This document shows, one piece after another, positions 34,791 through 48,179 of a stretch of 64,000 bases of DNA. This stretch comes from Camellia lanceoleosa. Its lineage: Eukaryota; Streptophyta; Magnoliopsida; Ericales; Theaceae. Under the pieces are notes generated by a model, which did no database searches, was not told the DNA's origin, and was given only the letters and a program-made list of their open reading frames with translations. The position numbers were made by a program, and so were the translations under genes. Position 1 is the stretch's first letter; the number at the start of each line of letters is the position of its first letter. Location: positions 121,022,021-121,086,020 of the forward strand of contig CM045767.1 in assembly GCA_025200525.1 (NCBI GenBank), read 5' to 3'.

Positions 34791-35849
34791 GATGTACGTC
34801 ATGTATTATTACCTTGATGTTTTTTGTTTTTATTTATTTTGGGGATGCCAAATGGCTCTTGTTTTATTCTGTTAGTGTGAGCTTCAACAACTTTATAAAC
34901 TAACATGCAGTCAGCGAGTTTGTTTTTGTTTTCATCACAATTTCGTTAATTTTAGTATAGAAATGAGCTGAGCTTGTGGTGTCATTGAAGAAGTGAACAG
35001 ATGTGGACAATTTTGGATGTAGAGCCCAACCCGCTGCTTAAGTTGGATTCAGTTTGAAATTTTTCCACAGGAGGCTGTTTAGATTTGTCTGAAGAGGCTG
35101 AAATATATATAGCATTAGAGTTTTTGTGTCGTCCTGGGAAGGACTTTGAGCCAAGTATGTCCAATGAAGGATATCCACTTGGTAACAACCTGTTGGGAAG
35201 TAAAATTTAGGGAAAATGACCGTCTTATGCAGGTTATTTTCGGCAGCAATGGTCCCTTTTACTTTGAATTGAACCTTTGGCAGCTAATTTTTTATTGAAC
35301 TTTTTTTTTTTTTTTGGGTGAGAAATAGGAGACATCTAAGTCAATACATAGTAAAGATACCTATTAACCACCTTGACTCCTCTAGTTCAAAGAAGAAAAA
35401 ACAGCAACTTGACTCATGGATGGTGTTTTTCTGTTATCTTGAATAGTTTGGTTATATCTGGAAATGATTGATTCAAAGGTAAGAGAGCATGCACTTCAAG
35501 TGGAGTATATATTATGCTGAATATTTGCAGCCTTTGCTATTCTTTTTTGGGGGTTCTTTGATTTTTTGGGATCTGCATATGTTGAAAATGTGAAAGAAAG
35601 CAAAATTGGTTTTCTATTCATGTTGCCCATACTTGTCTTTTTACAATGTAGTGTTATTTATGGTTCATTCTGTTATGTATTTTTTATTTGTTGCTTTTTA
35701 ATCTTAGCTTCTTGTGAGGAATATAAACTAGGGTTTAGGAGGAAGAGAAGAATAGATGTGTAAAGTATGCCCTTCTTTTTTGGATGAGGACCAAGTTAGT
35801 GTCATATTGGAATTGGACTTACCTTTGCAGGACAAACCCTAGATCGACA
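34791..35849 (+). other. ORP3 3' UTR and downstream flank
   Basis: No perfect AATAAA is obvious close to the stop, so the poly-A site cannot be placed. Short ORFs here are not credible. The last five bases, CGACA (35845-35849), are the left target duplication of LTR element 2. Confidence 0.5.
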
Positions 35850-37680
35850 TATTAGTGTGGTAGGTAAATGTGAGTGTGTTAGGTGAGTAGATAGTGGAAA
35901 TATATAGTGGTAGATAAATGTGAGTGTGTTAGGTGAGTAGATAGTGGAAATATATAGTGGTAGATAGTGGAAATATATAATATGTAAGTGGTATATAATG
36001 GGTTTAATGGGTTATGATGATGTTTGTAATATCTCCTATATAAGGAGTGTCATTTGGTCTTGTAAAATGTGTAAATTGAATATCAATTAATAATATCAAT
36101 ACATTAATTTCCTACATGGTATCAGAGCTATAGGTTAAGCTCTTAGTGTTTCATACCTTATTACTAAACCCAACATAAGAAGGTTTTCGGTTGTTATAGA
36201 CATGGCTCCAAGGTTGAGGATTTGCTGAAGGACATGAAATATGCTGACTCTCATGAATGGTCACGACTTTCTCAAGACTCGTTCAACATTCTCGCCATCG
36301 CAAAATTTGCATTTTCAGGATTTTCATTGTCAAGAATAGTAATGGGGGACCACATGGTTTTATGTGTTGACCATCTTGTTAAACCCGAATCATTGCATTC
36401 ACTACAAGGAGATGAGGTCTCAGGATCTTCTGGAGAGGGTTCTTGCTTGATTCCTCGGATGTGGTGGAACATGGTGGAGATGATGAACAAGAACCACTTA
36501 TTCAGGAAGATAGCATCCAAAATATGGAGTTTAAGTTTGCTCATAGGAAGTGGATGGTGCAATGAGAAAGGAGATATAACTTGTGAGATGGTTATATTGC
36601 AAGATACTACCATTTTTAGACTTGCATGACGACTTTTGGCTACGACATCTTAATATGATGAATATAATTCAAATGGCGATTTTAATGGCTCTTCTACTTT
36701 TGAGGCATGCTCTATCCATCAGCAATGGTGATGATGATGATGATGATGCTTCCACCTATTTTTCTCTTTAGTTGCCTTCATATAAGTTTAGAGCCACCTA
36801 ATAAGTGCAATAGTAAGGTCAATGGTATGCTCTGTTATAATTTATCCTCTAATAAGGTTATTTTTAATATCAAATTCATACCATTCAGATTTGCACACCA
36901 ACTTTATTTTATTCATGCCAGGGATCAAACTCGATCACCATTTTACATAAAAAAAAAAAAAAACAAAAAAAAAACCACACAATCTCCAACCACAACCTCA
37001 TTGTCTCAACACAAGACCTCAAAGTATAATAATTGGCGCCACCATCGGATAGTTGCACTCATTGAGGAAGAAGAGGCTATGTGAAGAAGCCATTTATCTC
37101 TAAGAGTTTTTTTGTTATGGTTTAAATATCGACTTTTGATGGCGACTTTTGATGCATACCTTTTGATGGTACGCCTTTTGATGGCAAGCCTTTTGATAAG
37201 ATTGCAACTTTTATGGGTAAGACTACATTGATTACATTGCTTATAGTGTCTTCTCCAACATGACCCCATAAACTATCTTTCTCTATATGGGTCTTCTATA
37301 ACGATTCTACATTCCTATCCACTTTTATTTTATTTGTCGATTATTTTCTTTTTGTTACTTTCTCTCCAAACTCAAGTTGGTTAGTACTTACCCTCCTTGA
37401 GTTTGAGGGGGGCTATTAGTGTGGTAGGTAAATGTGAGTGTGTTAGGTGAGTAGATAGTGGAAATATATAGTGGTAGATAAATGTGAGTGTGTTAGGTGA
37501 GTAGATAGTGGAAATATATAGTGGTAGATAGTGGAAATATATAATATGTAAGTGGTATATAATGGGTTTAATGGGTTATGATGATGTTTGTAATATCTCC
37601 TATATAAGGAGTGTCATTTGGTCTTGTAAAATGTGTAAATTGAATATCAATCAATAATATCAATACATTAATTTCCTACA
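35850..37680 (+). mobile_element. non-autonomous LTR retrotransposon 2, very young
   Basis: LTRs 35850-36116 and 37414-37680, each 267 bp, differ at one position by my reading (ATCAATTAAT against ATCAATCAAT). The target duplication is CGACA (35845-35849, 37681-37685). The primer site TGGTATCAGAGC begins at 36117, and the purine tract GAGGGGGGC ends at 37413. The LTR termini are TA...CA rather than TG...CA in both LTRs. The LTR holds a roughly 50-bp internal tandem duplication (TGTGAGTGTGTTAGGTGAGT). The last 40 bases of the LTR, the primer site, parts of the interior and the purine tract match LTR element 1, while the U3 part differs. No Gag or Pol. Confidence 0.9.
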
Positions 37681-37826
37681 CGACACAATCACTTGCAAAA
37701 CACTTTGAACTCAAGATGTCCCGCTTTATAGTTATCCAATAGAGTTTGTACTCCGCGGGGCTACCTGTGTAGTTTAGTAACACCTTTCTTACACACAATG
37801 TCATGAATTTGGTTGAGTTGGACGTT

Positions 37827-37972
37827 GTGTTTTGTTGAGAGATTTGGAAAGGGAAAGGAAAAGGAAAAAAATATGTGAAACTATGTGAAATATAAATATA
37901 TTTTATTCACATTTCACTTATTTTTTTTTTTTTCCTTTTTCAAATCTCTTTCCAAATCGCCCAACCAAACAC
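37827..37972. mobile_element. small MITE, family C copy 1
   Basis: Ends GTGTTTTGTTGAGAGATTTGG and its inverse CCAAATCGCCCAACCAAACAC. The core AAAATATGTGAAACTATGTG (cut) is shared with copy 2 at 40923-41077. Confidence 0.6.
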
Positions 37973-37985
37973 TGAATCTCATGTT

Positions 37986-38737
37986 TGCCAGAACTAGAAG
38001 CTGACCTAAAATGGAGATTATGTGGAAGATATATATATATATATATATGGGTCATGATTGATTATGATATACATGGGTCATGTTGCGTATTATATACAAG
38101 TTACGATATAAATTAGTGGTAGTTATGATTTATTGTGATTACTTTGATTATGCACAACTGTGGTGGTGTGACTAATAAATTATCAAATTAAAATTTAAAT
38201 AGTTTATGCCCTATTATTTTTAGGATATATTATAGTTGAATTTAATTCCCATCAAGTTTTATTAAAAATAGTCTTAGTAAAATCATTGCTAAAAATAATT
38301 TTTTGTGATGATGTTTTGCACACATTGTAAAAAATTGACAAATTGGTGATTTTTTTTTATCATGATTTCTTATAAATTGTTATTAAAATTTACAATAAAT
38401 GACATATTTTTTGACATATTTTAAGTTGTCACTAAAACTTATAATTAACAATTTTTTTGTGACAATTTTTAAATTGTTATTGAAACTTAATAATTATTGA
38501 TATTTTTTTAATAATATTTAATGAAAAATGTCATTAATTATCGTAGGGCCTATTGGGCAATAAGTTCACTTATTAGAACTTATATATAAGTCATTCTTAT
38601 TTTTATCGAACTAAAGTTAATAATTAAAAAATAAAAGTTAAAAACACCGTCGTCTCTAATTCTCAGATCAGTAACTTTAAAAAAAAAAAAAATATATATA
38701 TATATATATATTTGAGCTATTTTTGCATTATAAATTA
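37986..38737. other. AT-rich intergenic DNA, duplicated at 59154-59843
   Basis: From about 38075 it aligns with the segment following the ORP3 pseudogene (TAGTTATGATTTATTG, ATTATGCACxACTGTGGTGG). A (TA)n run is at 38030-38049. No gene. Confidence 0.65.
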
Positions 38738-39073
38738 GGATAAATTGCAAATATATCCGTTAGGGTTTATTTAAAATACGAATTGATCCTTGTGAAAATA
38801 CATATTGTCTCTATAAGTTTCTAATTTCATAACAAATGATTCATTTTATTAGTAAACCAAGTTAATTAACAGTTTTTAACCACATCAGAAATTTATTTCA
38901 ATTAATAATTTAAGTAATTTTATTATTGTATGAGAAAGCAGTTAGAAAATTTATTTTTTCAGTTAATTTTATTAAATAAAAAATTCTGATAAGGGAGTAT
39001 TTGTTATTTTTCAAATCACATGGCGCAATGCGTATTTTAAACAAATCTTGGAGAGTGTATTTGCCATTTATCC
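38738..39073. mobile_element. Mutator-type MITE, family A copy 2
   Basis: GGATAAATTGCAAATATATCC ends (shown in part) inverted to ATTTGCCATTTATCC, with a perfect 9-bp duplication TATAAATTA at 38729-38737 and 39074-39082. 336 bp. Nine-base duplications are the Mutator signature. Confidence 0.8.
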
Positions 39074-39527
39074 TATAAATTATGAATGGAAATTGCATCA
39101 AACACTAACAAAAGTAAAGTAAATAAATTATAAACAATTTTAATAAATTGCACCAAGTAAGATTTGGCTTGAGTTACAAATAAAGTGGATTTTAGTTTTG
39201 ACCTAAATTGATATTAATTACTACCCAATATTAATATAATCAATAGCTCCGATTCATTTTCTGAATTTAACAATTAAAATTGTGAATGCATATGATATGT
39301 ACATGTTTCGGATTGTGTAATAAAATTTCTCTCTGTTACGATATATTTCCTTCTTAAAAAATTGTAAGTGAAGGAGCTTTCCATGTGATTCTTGAAAATG
39401 GCCCCTACACACGGCCAACAAATTGATTATCATTACGAAATCACACTAATATTTTGGCCACTAGTACTTTAGTTGGTTGACTTTTTGCCTTAGTATGTGC
39501 TGAGATTGAAACTTATAAGGAAAATTA

Positions 39528-39757
39528 TGTCACGTTTGGGAACAGGTTAATTTAGTAATTTTTTAATTATTTTGGTTAAAATATGAATTAGAAAAAATTA
39601 GTATGTTTGTGATGATTTTTTGATTTTTTACGAAAAAATGTGTAAAAAGTAGAGAGAAAAGAGAATCTTTGACTTTTTCGTATGAGTTGTTGACTTTTTG
39701 ACTTTTTTAATAACTTTTTGACTTTTTGACTAAACGGGCTGGTTTCCAAACGAGGCC
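39528..39757. mobile_element. PIF/Harbinger-type MITE
   Basis: TGTCACGTTTGG ... CCAAACGAGGCC between TTA trinucleotides (39525-39527, 39758-39760). Absent from the duplicated segment, where sequence passes from GCTGAGATTGAA (about 61372) almost directly to the counterpart of 40236. Confidence 0.5.
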
Positions 39758-39760
39758 TTA

Positions 39761-40922
39761 ATATACTTTATGTCTGCATCATAAATTTAGTTAAAGATTT
39801 AAAAATGATTTTTTTAAAAAAAATTTATATTATTTTAATTTTTTTTATTTATAAATTTTTATTTAAATTTATAATTCAAACCCAACTTAAATCTTTCGAA
39901 TTAAATTTGGGTTATGGTGAGCCTCAGGTGGAGGTATCTTGGAGGGCCCAAACGAGTGAAAAGTGCAATATATTTGATCAGTGGACCAATTCTTGGCCCT
40001 CTAAAACAAAAGTTAGGACAGCATTTAAAAATTAAAGACAAGATCTGAATGGGAGAAAGTAAAGAAGAGGAAGGGTAAAGGAGTAGTGTTAGCCCATCCA
40101 ATGGATGGAAAGCATTTAGCTAATTGATTATTCAATTATTTTGAACTTCTCCCTTTATGTTTACCCAAAAGAAGAAGGTGTGCTTTCAGTTGTTTTATTT
40201 GTACAAGGATAAATTATAGAATTAAATATAATTTTCTTATATAGATGTGGGACTTATTAAAAAATAGAACTCATCTTATATATATGAGAGAATTATGTTT
40301 GAATCTGTGATCTATTTTCGTATTCTTAAACTTTTTTTGTGCGTTTAATGTTGAGTTAGACTTTGTAAAGAAGGAAATTTAGTATCCAAACTCAACGATG
40401 ATAATAGAATTGTGACCGAAACTCCTCCTAATAAGAAGGTAAAGAGAATCGCTTTTTTAAATAAATGATTTAAATAATTGAAACATGACCCATGGTGGAT
40501 TTCACGGGTCTGAACATCATTTTCCAATTCAAATCTTATATTGGAGGAAAACTAAACACTTCAAAAAAAAAAAATTTAGTTTTTTTTGCAAAAATAAGCT
40601 ATACAAACTAGAAAAAATTATAATTTATTTTTTTATGCTCATAAGTGTGATAGTTGAATCGTCCTTTCAAATTATTTTAAACATCAAAATTTCATTACTA
40701 CGTGACATATGCAGTGAAATTTGTTTCCTTTTTGCAATTGGTTAAACTAGCACACATATTTTGAATGAGCTATGTTGTTGAGAATTACTATAGACTTTTC
40801 TTGATCAACAAATTTACAAAATAGGTAGGATTATTTATGAAAGCATTTACCTACTCAATGGTAGGAAATTGATTTCCAATTTGCACTTGTGTACAAATTG
40901 AGGTAGGCCTACTCTTATAATA
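39761..40922. other. AT-rich intergenic DNA, partly duplicated at 61374-62070
   Basis: 40236-40917 aligns well with 61374-62065 (GTTGAGTTAGACTTTGT, ATTTCATTACTA, ACCTACTCAATGGTAGG). 39761-40235 has no counterpart. No credible ORF. Confidence 0.6.
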
Positions 40923-41077
40923 TGTTTGGTTGGGAGATTTAAAGATGAATTTGAAAAAGGAAAAAGAAAAGAAAAATATGTGTGAAACTATGTGAAATAT
41001 AGGTATATTTTATTCATATTTCACATTCCTTTTCTTTTTTTATTTTCAAATCTCTTCTTAAATTTTTCAACCAAACA
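40923..41077. mobile_element. small MITE, family C copy 2
   Basis: TGTTTGGTTGGGAGATTT and inverse AAATTTTTCAACCAAACA with the same core as 37827-37972. The duplicated segment near 62070 lacks it, so this insertion followed the duplication or was lost there. Confidence 0.6.
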
Positions 41078-41127
41078 CAGCAATAGTTACCGTGCAAAGT
41101 TACCGTGTAAGATGTGAAATTAGGTTT

Positions 41128-43093
41128 TGTTTCACAATTCAATTAACCAAATGATGCCTCTATTTGACTTGAGAATTCTAATATCCAAGGAAAGGGTATC
41201 ATTCATACCATGATAAAGACTAGTGCATGTCAAAGTCATTTCTTGATATAAACAAAATTATGACCTTGTAATTTTTAGCAATAATGTTAAATGTATAAAA
41301 ACAGAATATAGAAAAATATATATAGTGTATTGTATAAAATAAAATAAAATCATTAGAGGTGTATTTAGAGCCTCTAAATTAGAGGTCTCTAGCATTGTTG
41401 AGAATAAAAATTAGTCGTATAATACACTTTTTATATAATTTTTAAATTATTTTTATGAACCTAACACTGTTTAATTTTTAATTATTGATTTTGGGAATCT
41501 CTTTCCACAACCACTACGCTTTCCATTGTAAGGCTTATTGCTTAAAAACGTTTAACATGTTTGGTAGAAATTTCAAAATTTAGACAAGACAGGTGGTTTA
41601 AGTTAGAACATTAGCCATATTTGTTTAGCGTTTTGGAAACGGGAATTGGACTAATAATTCGTAGAATTTACTTAAAGAGTGTTTGGTTGGGAACATAATT
41701 GAGGGGATTAACTATCTTCTTAGATTAGTAATCCCCCATGTGATAGGACTAACAAAGCTTTGGGAGGTTTGGGATTAGAAATTAAGGCCTTATTTGTCAT
41801 AAATTAAAAAAAGTCAAAAAATCACTATTCTATTTAAGTTACATCATCTTATTTAAGTCACATCATTTCTCTACCACATCACTTCAAACCTAACACATAT
41901 TTCATAAAAAGTCAAAAAATGCATTTATTTAGATTATCCCAAACCACCTCTTAGGTGAGGGGATTAGTAAATTTTTAAATAATTTTAAAGAAAAAATTAT
42001 ATTTTCTAAAATAAAAAAATTACAATATTAAAAAATATTAATTTTATATATTAATACTATCTATAGTATTATTAATCCAATAGTATCCAAACAAATACTT
42101 TTTAACCTACATTTCTAACCTAATAACACTACATTAATAATTTTTTTATTCAATCTCACCATACTTTTAATTCCTTCCATTGGAGTCAAATAAACGTGGC
42201 CATTGTGTCAAGAAATGTCATGAATGTAGAACTAAAGAGAAGTTCAATAATGATTATTATATTTTTGTGATGATTCCAACTCAACTAATATCTAGGAACA
42301 ATTCATGAAAATAAATAAATTCTTTAAAATATGATTCTCCCCTCCCCCATATTTCATCATTAAAAAAAAAAAGAGAGATTTTTCCATTTTAATTTTTAAT
42401 TCTAAAATTTTTTTTGTCTAACTTAATTTTCTCCCCCTTAATCACGATCTCTCACATCGTCCACTAAAATGTAATATCATAATATTTGAATCTTTACTCT
42501 TTTCAATTTTTTTATTTTCTATCATTTTTTATGCACCTTTCTATCAACCGCCTTCCCCCGCTCACCTAACCCTCATGTGAGTGTCAACATCAAACTCGTT
42601 TTATTTGTTTTTTAGGATTTGTTTGGGATGTGGATTGATTTTTTGACTTTTTAATTATTTTAATTTGAAACTAAAAAGTTTCGTTTGGTATAATTTTTTA
42701 GCTTTTTTGATTTTTATGGGAGAAAAATGAAATGATTATAGATTAGATGTGACGTTTTGTTTTATTGAGTTAAAAAGTCTATTTTATTTTTTTGTGGTTA
42801 AAATAACTAAAAAGCTAAAAAGTTAGGCATGCCAAACGAATGATTAGTTAGAGGAGTGTTTTGGAAATATGGTTAAAATTTTTTTTTAATTTTTTTTAAT
42901 ATTTTTGTGAGAGAAGGAAGTTGGTTAAAAGTTGAAAAGTGACTTTTAACACACTTCTCAAAATGAGCCAAAATAGTGAATAAATCACTAAATTTCATCT
43001 CTATTAAATTATTTATTAAGTTAGCTATTTTAATTTTAATGGTTTTGACTCAATATATATAGCTAGTAGATCCTAGCCAAAGATTAAAAAAGT
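41128..43093. other. intergenic DNA with several MITE remnants
   Basis: A PIF-type MITE at 41786-41952 (GGCCTTATTTG...CAAACCACCTC) and another AAAGTC/TTTGACTTTTT-rich element at about 42616-42842 (GGATTTGTTTGGGATG...CATGCCAAACGAATG). The rest is AT-rich and has no gene. Confidence 0.5.
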
Positions 43094-43531
43094 ATTAGTG
43101 TGTTTGGTTTGAGTTTTTTCGATTAAATTTTTTGAAAACTCAATTTTTTGATTTTCGTGTTTTTTTGTTTTTAGTGAATATTTTTAAAATTTTAAACATT
43201 TTTTTTTACCTTTTTAGATGCACTTTACTTGGATGTATCTAAAAAGTAAAAAAATTGTGAAAAAATATTTTAAAAATTTAATAAATACATAAAAATACAA
43301 AAAATGTACTGAATTATTGTATTTTTTTTTGTATTTTTGGTATTTAGTGAATTTTTAAAAGATTTTTTTCACAATTTTTTTACTTTTTAGGTATATTTAT
43401 GTTAGGTATGTCTAAAAGTAAAAAAAAATTGCTTAAAATATTAAAAAAATTCAATAAAAACAAAAAAATACGAGAAACAAGAAAGTAAAATTTTCTGAAA
43501 AGTATTTTTGGAAAAACACAACCAAGCAAGA
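43094..43531 (+). mobile_element. palindromic AT-rich MITE, family B copy 2
   Basis: Starts AGTGTGTTTGGTTTGAG and ends ACACAACCAAGCAAG, matching 8585-8994 inverted. The core carries ACTTTTTAGATGCACTTTAC and inverse motifs. Confidence 0.6.
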
Positions 43532-43970
43532 TAACTTTTATATTTTAGAATTAATTGGGTTGAGTTTATAAAAAAATAATTTCAAATTAGGGGAATTGAC
43601 TAGTAAATCCCGTTTTGTGGACTTCTAATCCATAAAGTCCTAATGTTTTTTTGGTGACTAAGTGGTCCCTTAAATTATTGGTTGACTATTTTGCCATTGT
43701 TAGTATAGTTGGAGAATATGTGGCGTGGTTATGTATGGAGAAGGTGGTGGGGTGTTTGTGTGTCACGTTGTTCGAAAAGTGCACTAATAACTTTTTAAAG
43801 TTTGGTTGTTTTTAACATACGCAGTGTGAGACGTGAATTCCTTACTAATTGTCTTTTGGCACGCGACGTGAAGACACACAAAAATTCAATCAAATTGGGT
43901 CTGCCACGTTGGAGTGTCACATGTCACGTTTAAATAATTTTAATTCCATATTTGCCATTTATGTTACGTT

Positions 43971-44159
43971 TGGAAAAAGCTTACCATAGGCTTTTTTAGT
44001 TTACCACTATTATTTGGGTGACCTATGAGTTCAAATCCAAATGTGTCCACCCCTAACATTGAATGAATGTAACTCACATCTGGATCCAAAAAATTGATAT
44101 ACCTTCCACTAAATTAAACAAGGTGACCCACGTTTCAGTTCCAACCCAAACGTAACCAT
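43971..44159. mobile_element. short MITE-like element
   Basis: Ends ATGTTACGTTTGG and CCCAAACGTAACCAT are near-perfect inverted repeats. 189 bp, no coding capacity; target duplication not clear. 43532-43970 around it is AT-rich without a gene. Confidence 0.5.
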
Positions 44160-44231
44160 CATAAAATTGAGGAAACAGACCAACATTCCTGATCTTTTCT
44201 GGACCACCAATTCAACGTTTCATTGGTGAAT

Positions 44232-44740
44232 CAACATTTCATCATTCCCATTTGTGTATTCCACACTCGTTCGGACCACCAATTCATTTTCATCTCAAAA
44301 GTGGCAACCATATCTTCATTCTGTACCCTTGTTCGTAAATGCGTGTCATGTTGTGGTGTGAAGGACTACAACATCGGAAGTGATAGTGATATGCGTAGCA
44401 ACGTTTCATCATTCCCATTTGGAAATTCTGCACCTGTTTGTATCACCGATTCACGTTCGAATCGTTATCCCAAAAGTGGCAACCATATTCTCATTCTACA
44501 CCCATGCCTGTTAGTGCGTGTGTTGTGGTGTGAAGGACTACACTACCAGAAGTGATGGTGGCATGTGTAGCAACGTTTCATCATTACCATTTGGGTATTC
44601 CACACCCGTTTGGACCACTGATTCACATTCGAATCTTCATCCCAAAAGTGGCAACCACATCCTCATTCTGCACTTGTGTCCATAAGTGCGTGTGATGCTA
44701 TGGTGTGAAGGATCGCACCACCGGAAGTGATAGTGGCATG
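44232..44740 (+). repeat. ~170-bp tandem repeat, three units
   Basis: Units begin at 44232, 44399 and 44571 with CAACRTTTCATCATTMCCAT, followed by TTCxGxACCxxxxGATTCA, AAAGTGGCAACCA and GTGTGAAGGA blocks in the same order; the third unit decays after about 44735. Periods are 167 and 172 bp. An ORF at 44223-44555 crosses two units but looks incidental. Confidence 0.85.
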
Positions 44741-47700
44741 AGATAGTGCTCTGGGTCTCTGTTCCGTTGGCTACCATGATGCGAACGCGCAATGTGGCAT
44801 CCAAATATGTCGATTGCACCGCCGGAAATGGTAGTAACATAGTATCATTCAAAAACGAATCACATGAACAAACAATTGAAAATGGTGATGGACATTAATT
44901 GGACTATCATTTTCTTAAAATCGAATGTAAATATATGATACACTAGATCACCGTGGGCTGTTGTGACATATGTGACAACCCTTGGTGTCGTCCAACAATA
45001 GCCAAAACCTAACCTCAAATTCCAGAAGAACAACCACAGATTTCCCATTTGGGATTCGAACTACCAAACATGGCATCCATATATCCTCCAATATCTGTTA
45101 CTCCTACAATACCGTTAGTTGATTAACAAAAAGGACAAATTCGTCCACCAAACAATCCAAAAAATTCAAAAAGGGACTTGGTTGACTAAAAGAACACAGC
45201 AACAGGACTTGCGAATCTAATAGAAAAAATGTGGGATCATATGGTGCAATAATTTGTGAAATGGGACTTTTTGATAATTTTCCCTTCAAATTAAAATGAA
45301 TAAAATAACATTTAAATAGCATAGAGAAATAATAGAGTTTGTTGGAGAATATATTTAAAAAGATGTAAAATCAAAATAACAAAAGTAACTTTTAAATTAA
45401 AATATAACAAAATTTTAACTAGTTTAATGTTGATGCTCTAATTAACTACTGAATTAATTTTTTTCATTTTGCAAAAATAATATCTTAACACAAAATCCTC
45501 CCTCCATCGTAAATTCGTTCAATTGTCACTTATCATGACCCACTGTATTTCCATCAATCTTTTCTTCTCCATTCCACATTCATTTGCTCTTATTACCTTC
45601 ACCGTCTCCATCCGTTCAAAGCGATCTCCTAATTTCGTCAACTAGCCCCCGAACTTTGATTTTGCAATCCCTTGGCTTATTCAATGGTACATACTGTCAT
45701 TTCTCATTTTCTTTCCATAGTTTGGCATAACTTAAATAAGTTAAAAAGTTAAAAAGTTACTATTTTATTTAAATTACATCATCTTATTTAAATCACATAA
45801 TTTTTGTACACTAAAATGAAATACTTAATTTTTTATGAATCAAGAAAAATTTGAGTTTTGAAATTTCAAAATTGAAAAAATATTAGACATCTAAAAAGTT
45901 CCACAATTCACTTATAAAGGTCTAATAAGTATATGCTATTTTTTGATTTATCACAAATTTAACTATGTAAGATTTAATTTTCTTACCATATCATTTATGA
46001 GTGAATTACAAGTTCTAATTTGTAAATATCTAGCATTCCTCTTTCAAAATTTTCCTTTTTTTTTTTTTTTTTTTTGATTGTGCAACATTTCTTCTCAATC
46101 GTGACGAAAGTTGGTAATTCAACCAAAGTGGAAAATGTCAAATTATTTATTAGTCTGTGTTTAGATTATAGATTTCGGTAAAATTTATAAAATGAAAGAA
46201 AAATGATGAGGGAATTGCATATGAAATATAAATTATTTTTTTTCTATTTTCTTTTTCTTTCCAATTTTTTATATTTGGGATTGACAATCAAACAAAATAT
46301 CACATCCAAATAATCATTACACTCTTCTCTCACAAAAAAGTCAAAAAGTCAAAAAGTCAAGACATAGTTTAGTAATGAAAGTCTTCGTTTGGAATGCGAG
46401 TTGGCTTTTTAACTTTTTTTAGTCTCGAATTAAAAAATTTCATTTGAAATAAATTTTTTAACTTTTTCAACTTTGTAAGAAAAAAAATAAAATAATTATA
46501 AATTAAATGTGATATTTTGTCATATTTAATTAAAATAATCAATTTTACCTTATATAATTGTTTTAGTCAAGATAATATCCCAAACATCGAAAAATAATTG
46601 GAAGCGTCTCGTAAATGCGTCAAAGGCGTCTGACCCCACATCCAAACTAGCGGTCAACTTATCCCACTGGGTACGCACGCACTGCAAGTCTACATCCACC
46701 ACATAGTCCACTTTGGAGAAGATTTAAAAATGCAAATCAATCATGATACTTTTTTTTTTAAAATTAAAAATGACAATCAATTAAAATTAAGAGTAATTTG
46801 AGGTGTTCTAATAAATGTATTTTTTAATTTTTTATAAAAAAATATGTTAAAAAATAGAGAAAGTGATTAGAAAAATAGAGAGAAAATATTGATAGATGTT
46901 GATTGATGTGAGTCAAATAAGTGTATGCAGATAAAAAAAATTTACTTTTTTAGTTTATCCCAAACACCTACTAAATGGTTGTTAATAAAACTAAATTTTG
47001 AAAAAAACAGAAAAAACATGTTTATTTTTGTGTTTTTATGCAAAAATAATATTAAAAAAATAATAAAAAACTTATTTGACACAAACAAATATTTTGAAAA
47101 CAAAAAATTAAAACATGTTTAATAAATTGCTAGAAGTGGTGGTGATTGGCAATCAGAGGTGGCAGTAAATGGTTACTGATTGTGGTAGCAGGCGACGGAA
47201 TAGTTGCAATTAGCAAGTAGTGGTGGATGGCTATGGTGGCTAGAGGCGGTGGAAAAAAAAAGGGATTAAAAATTTATTTTGAAAACAAGTGAAAAAGATT
47301 TCTTTCTTTTTAAATTTTGGACTTTTGCCATTTTTTTAAAAATAATATATTTACCTACAACTTTCAAATTTTTTAAAAATTATTGAAAGTGGCCCAAGAA
47401 AGTTTATAGTTTTTTTCATGCACATATAAGAAAGAGTATCAATGTGCTGTTTTTCTTAAATAAAAAATTCATAATTAGATGTAGTAGTTAAAAATTTCTC
47501 CCCTTCAACTTTTAGATAATCAATTATTTAAAAAAAAAATAATTTAGGCAGCAACTAAAAAAGTTAGATTATTAGATTATTGACTTATTTTAATTGCAAC
47601 ACCTCCACTTTTCTATATGTTTTCTCATAACAAAAAGGAAAAAATAAAAAATTTATAAACGATATTGAAAATAACCCTAAACTAATTTTGTCCACTGCAT

Positions 47701-48179
47701 CAAACACTTTAATACAAATATTTAAAACAAAAAAAGAAGATATATAAACAACTTGGCCAATATATGATGCGTCCTGATATAAATTTTATTTATTTATTTT
47801 TCAAAAATGAGAATGATTGATTAGTAGTTTAAGAAAATATCATTCTTGGATTCTAATTTAAAAAACTTTCAATTCACCTAACATTATTATCTCTACATTG
47901 GCCATGTTTGATAGGGTTTATTTCTAACTTATTTCAACTTTCAGTTAATTTAAACTATTTTGATGTGTTTAGTTCAGCTTAACAATACAACATATAACTT
48001 TTTATAATTCAAAAATTAATTTATACTTTAAGTAAAAAAGAAAAAACTTAATTTATAAATTAAAAATTAATTTATATTTACAATTATAAATTATAAATTA
48101 TTAAACTATAAATTATAATTACTTTTTTCCAATCCTATCGAACGGGCCATTATTAACCATTTGACTGTCCAAGTCAAAA
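44741..48179. other. AT-rich intergenic DNA
   Basis: No gene recognised. 45903-45990 (ATTCACTTATAAAGGTCTAA, AACTATGTAAGATTxAATTTTCTTAC) matches 62864-62945. PIF-like MITE remnants with GTCAAAAAGTCAAAAAG occur at about 45719-45860, 46320-46590 and 46797-46975. A poly-T run is at 46059-46075. Confidence 0.5.
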
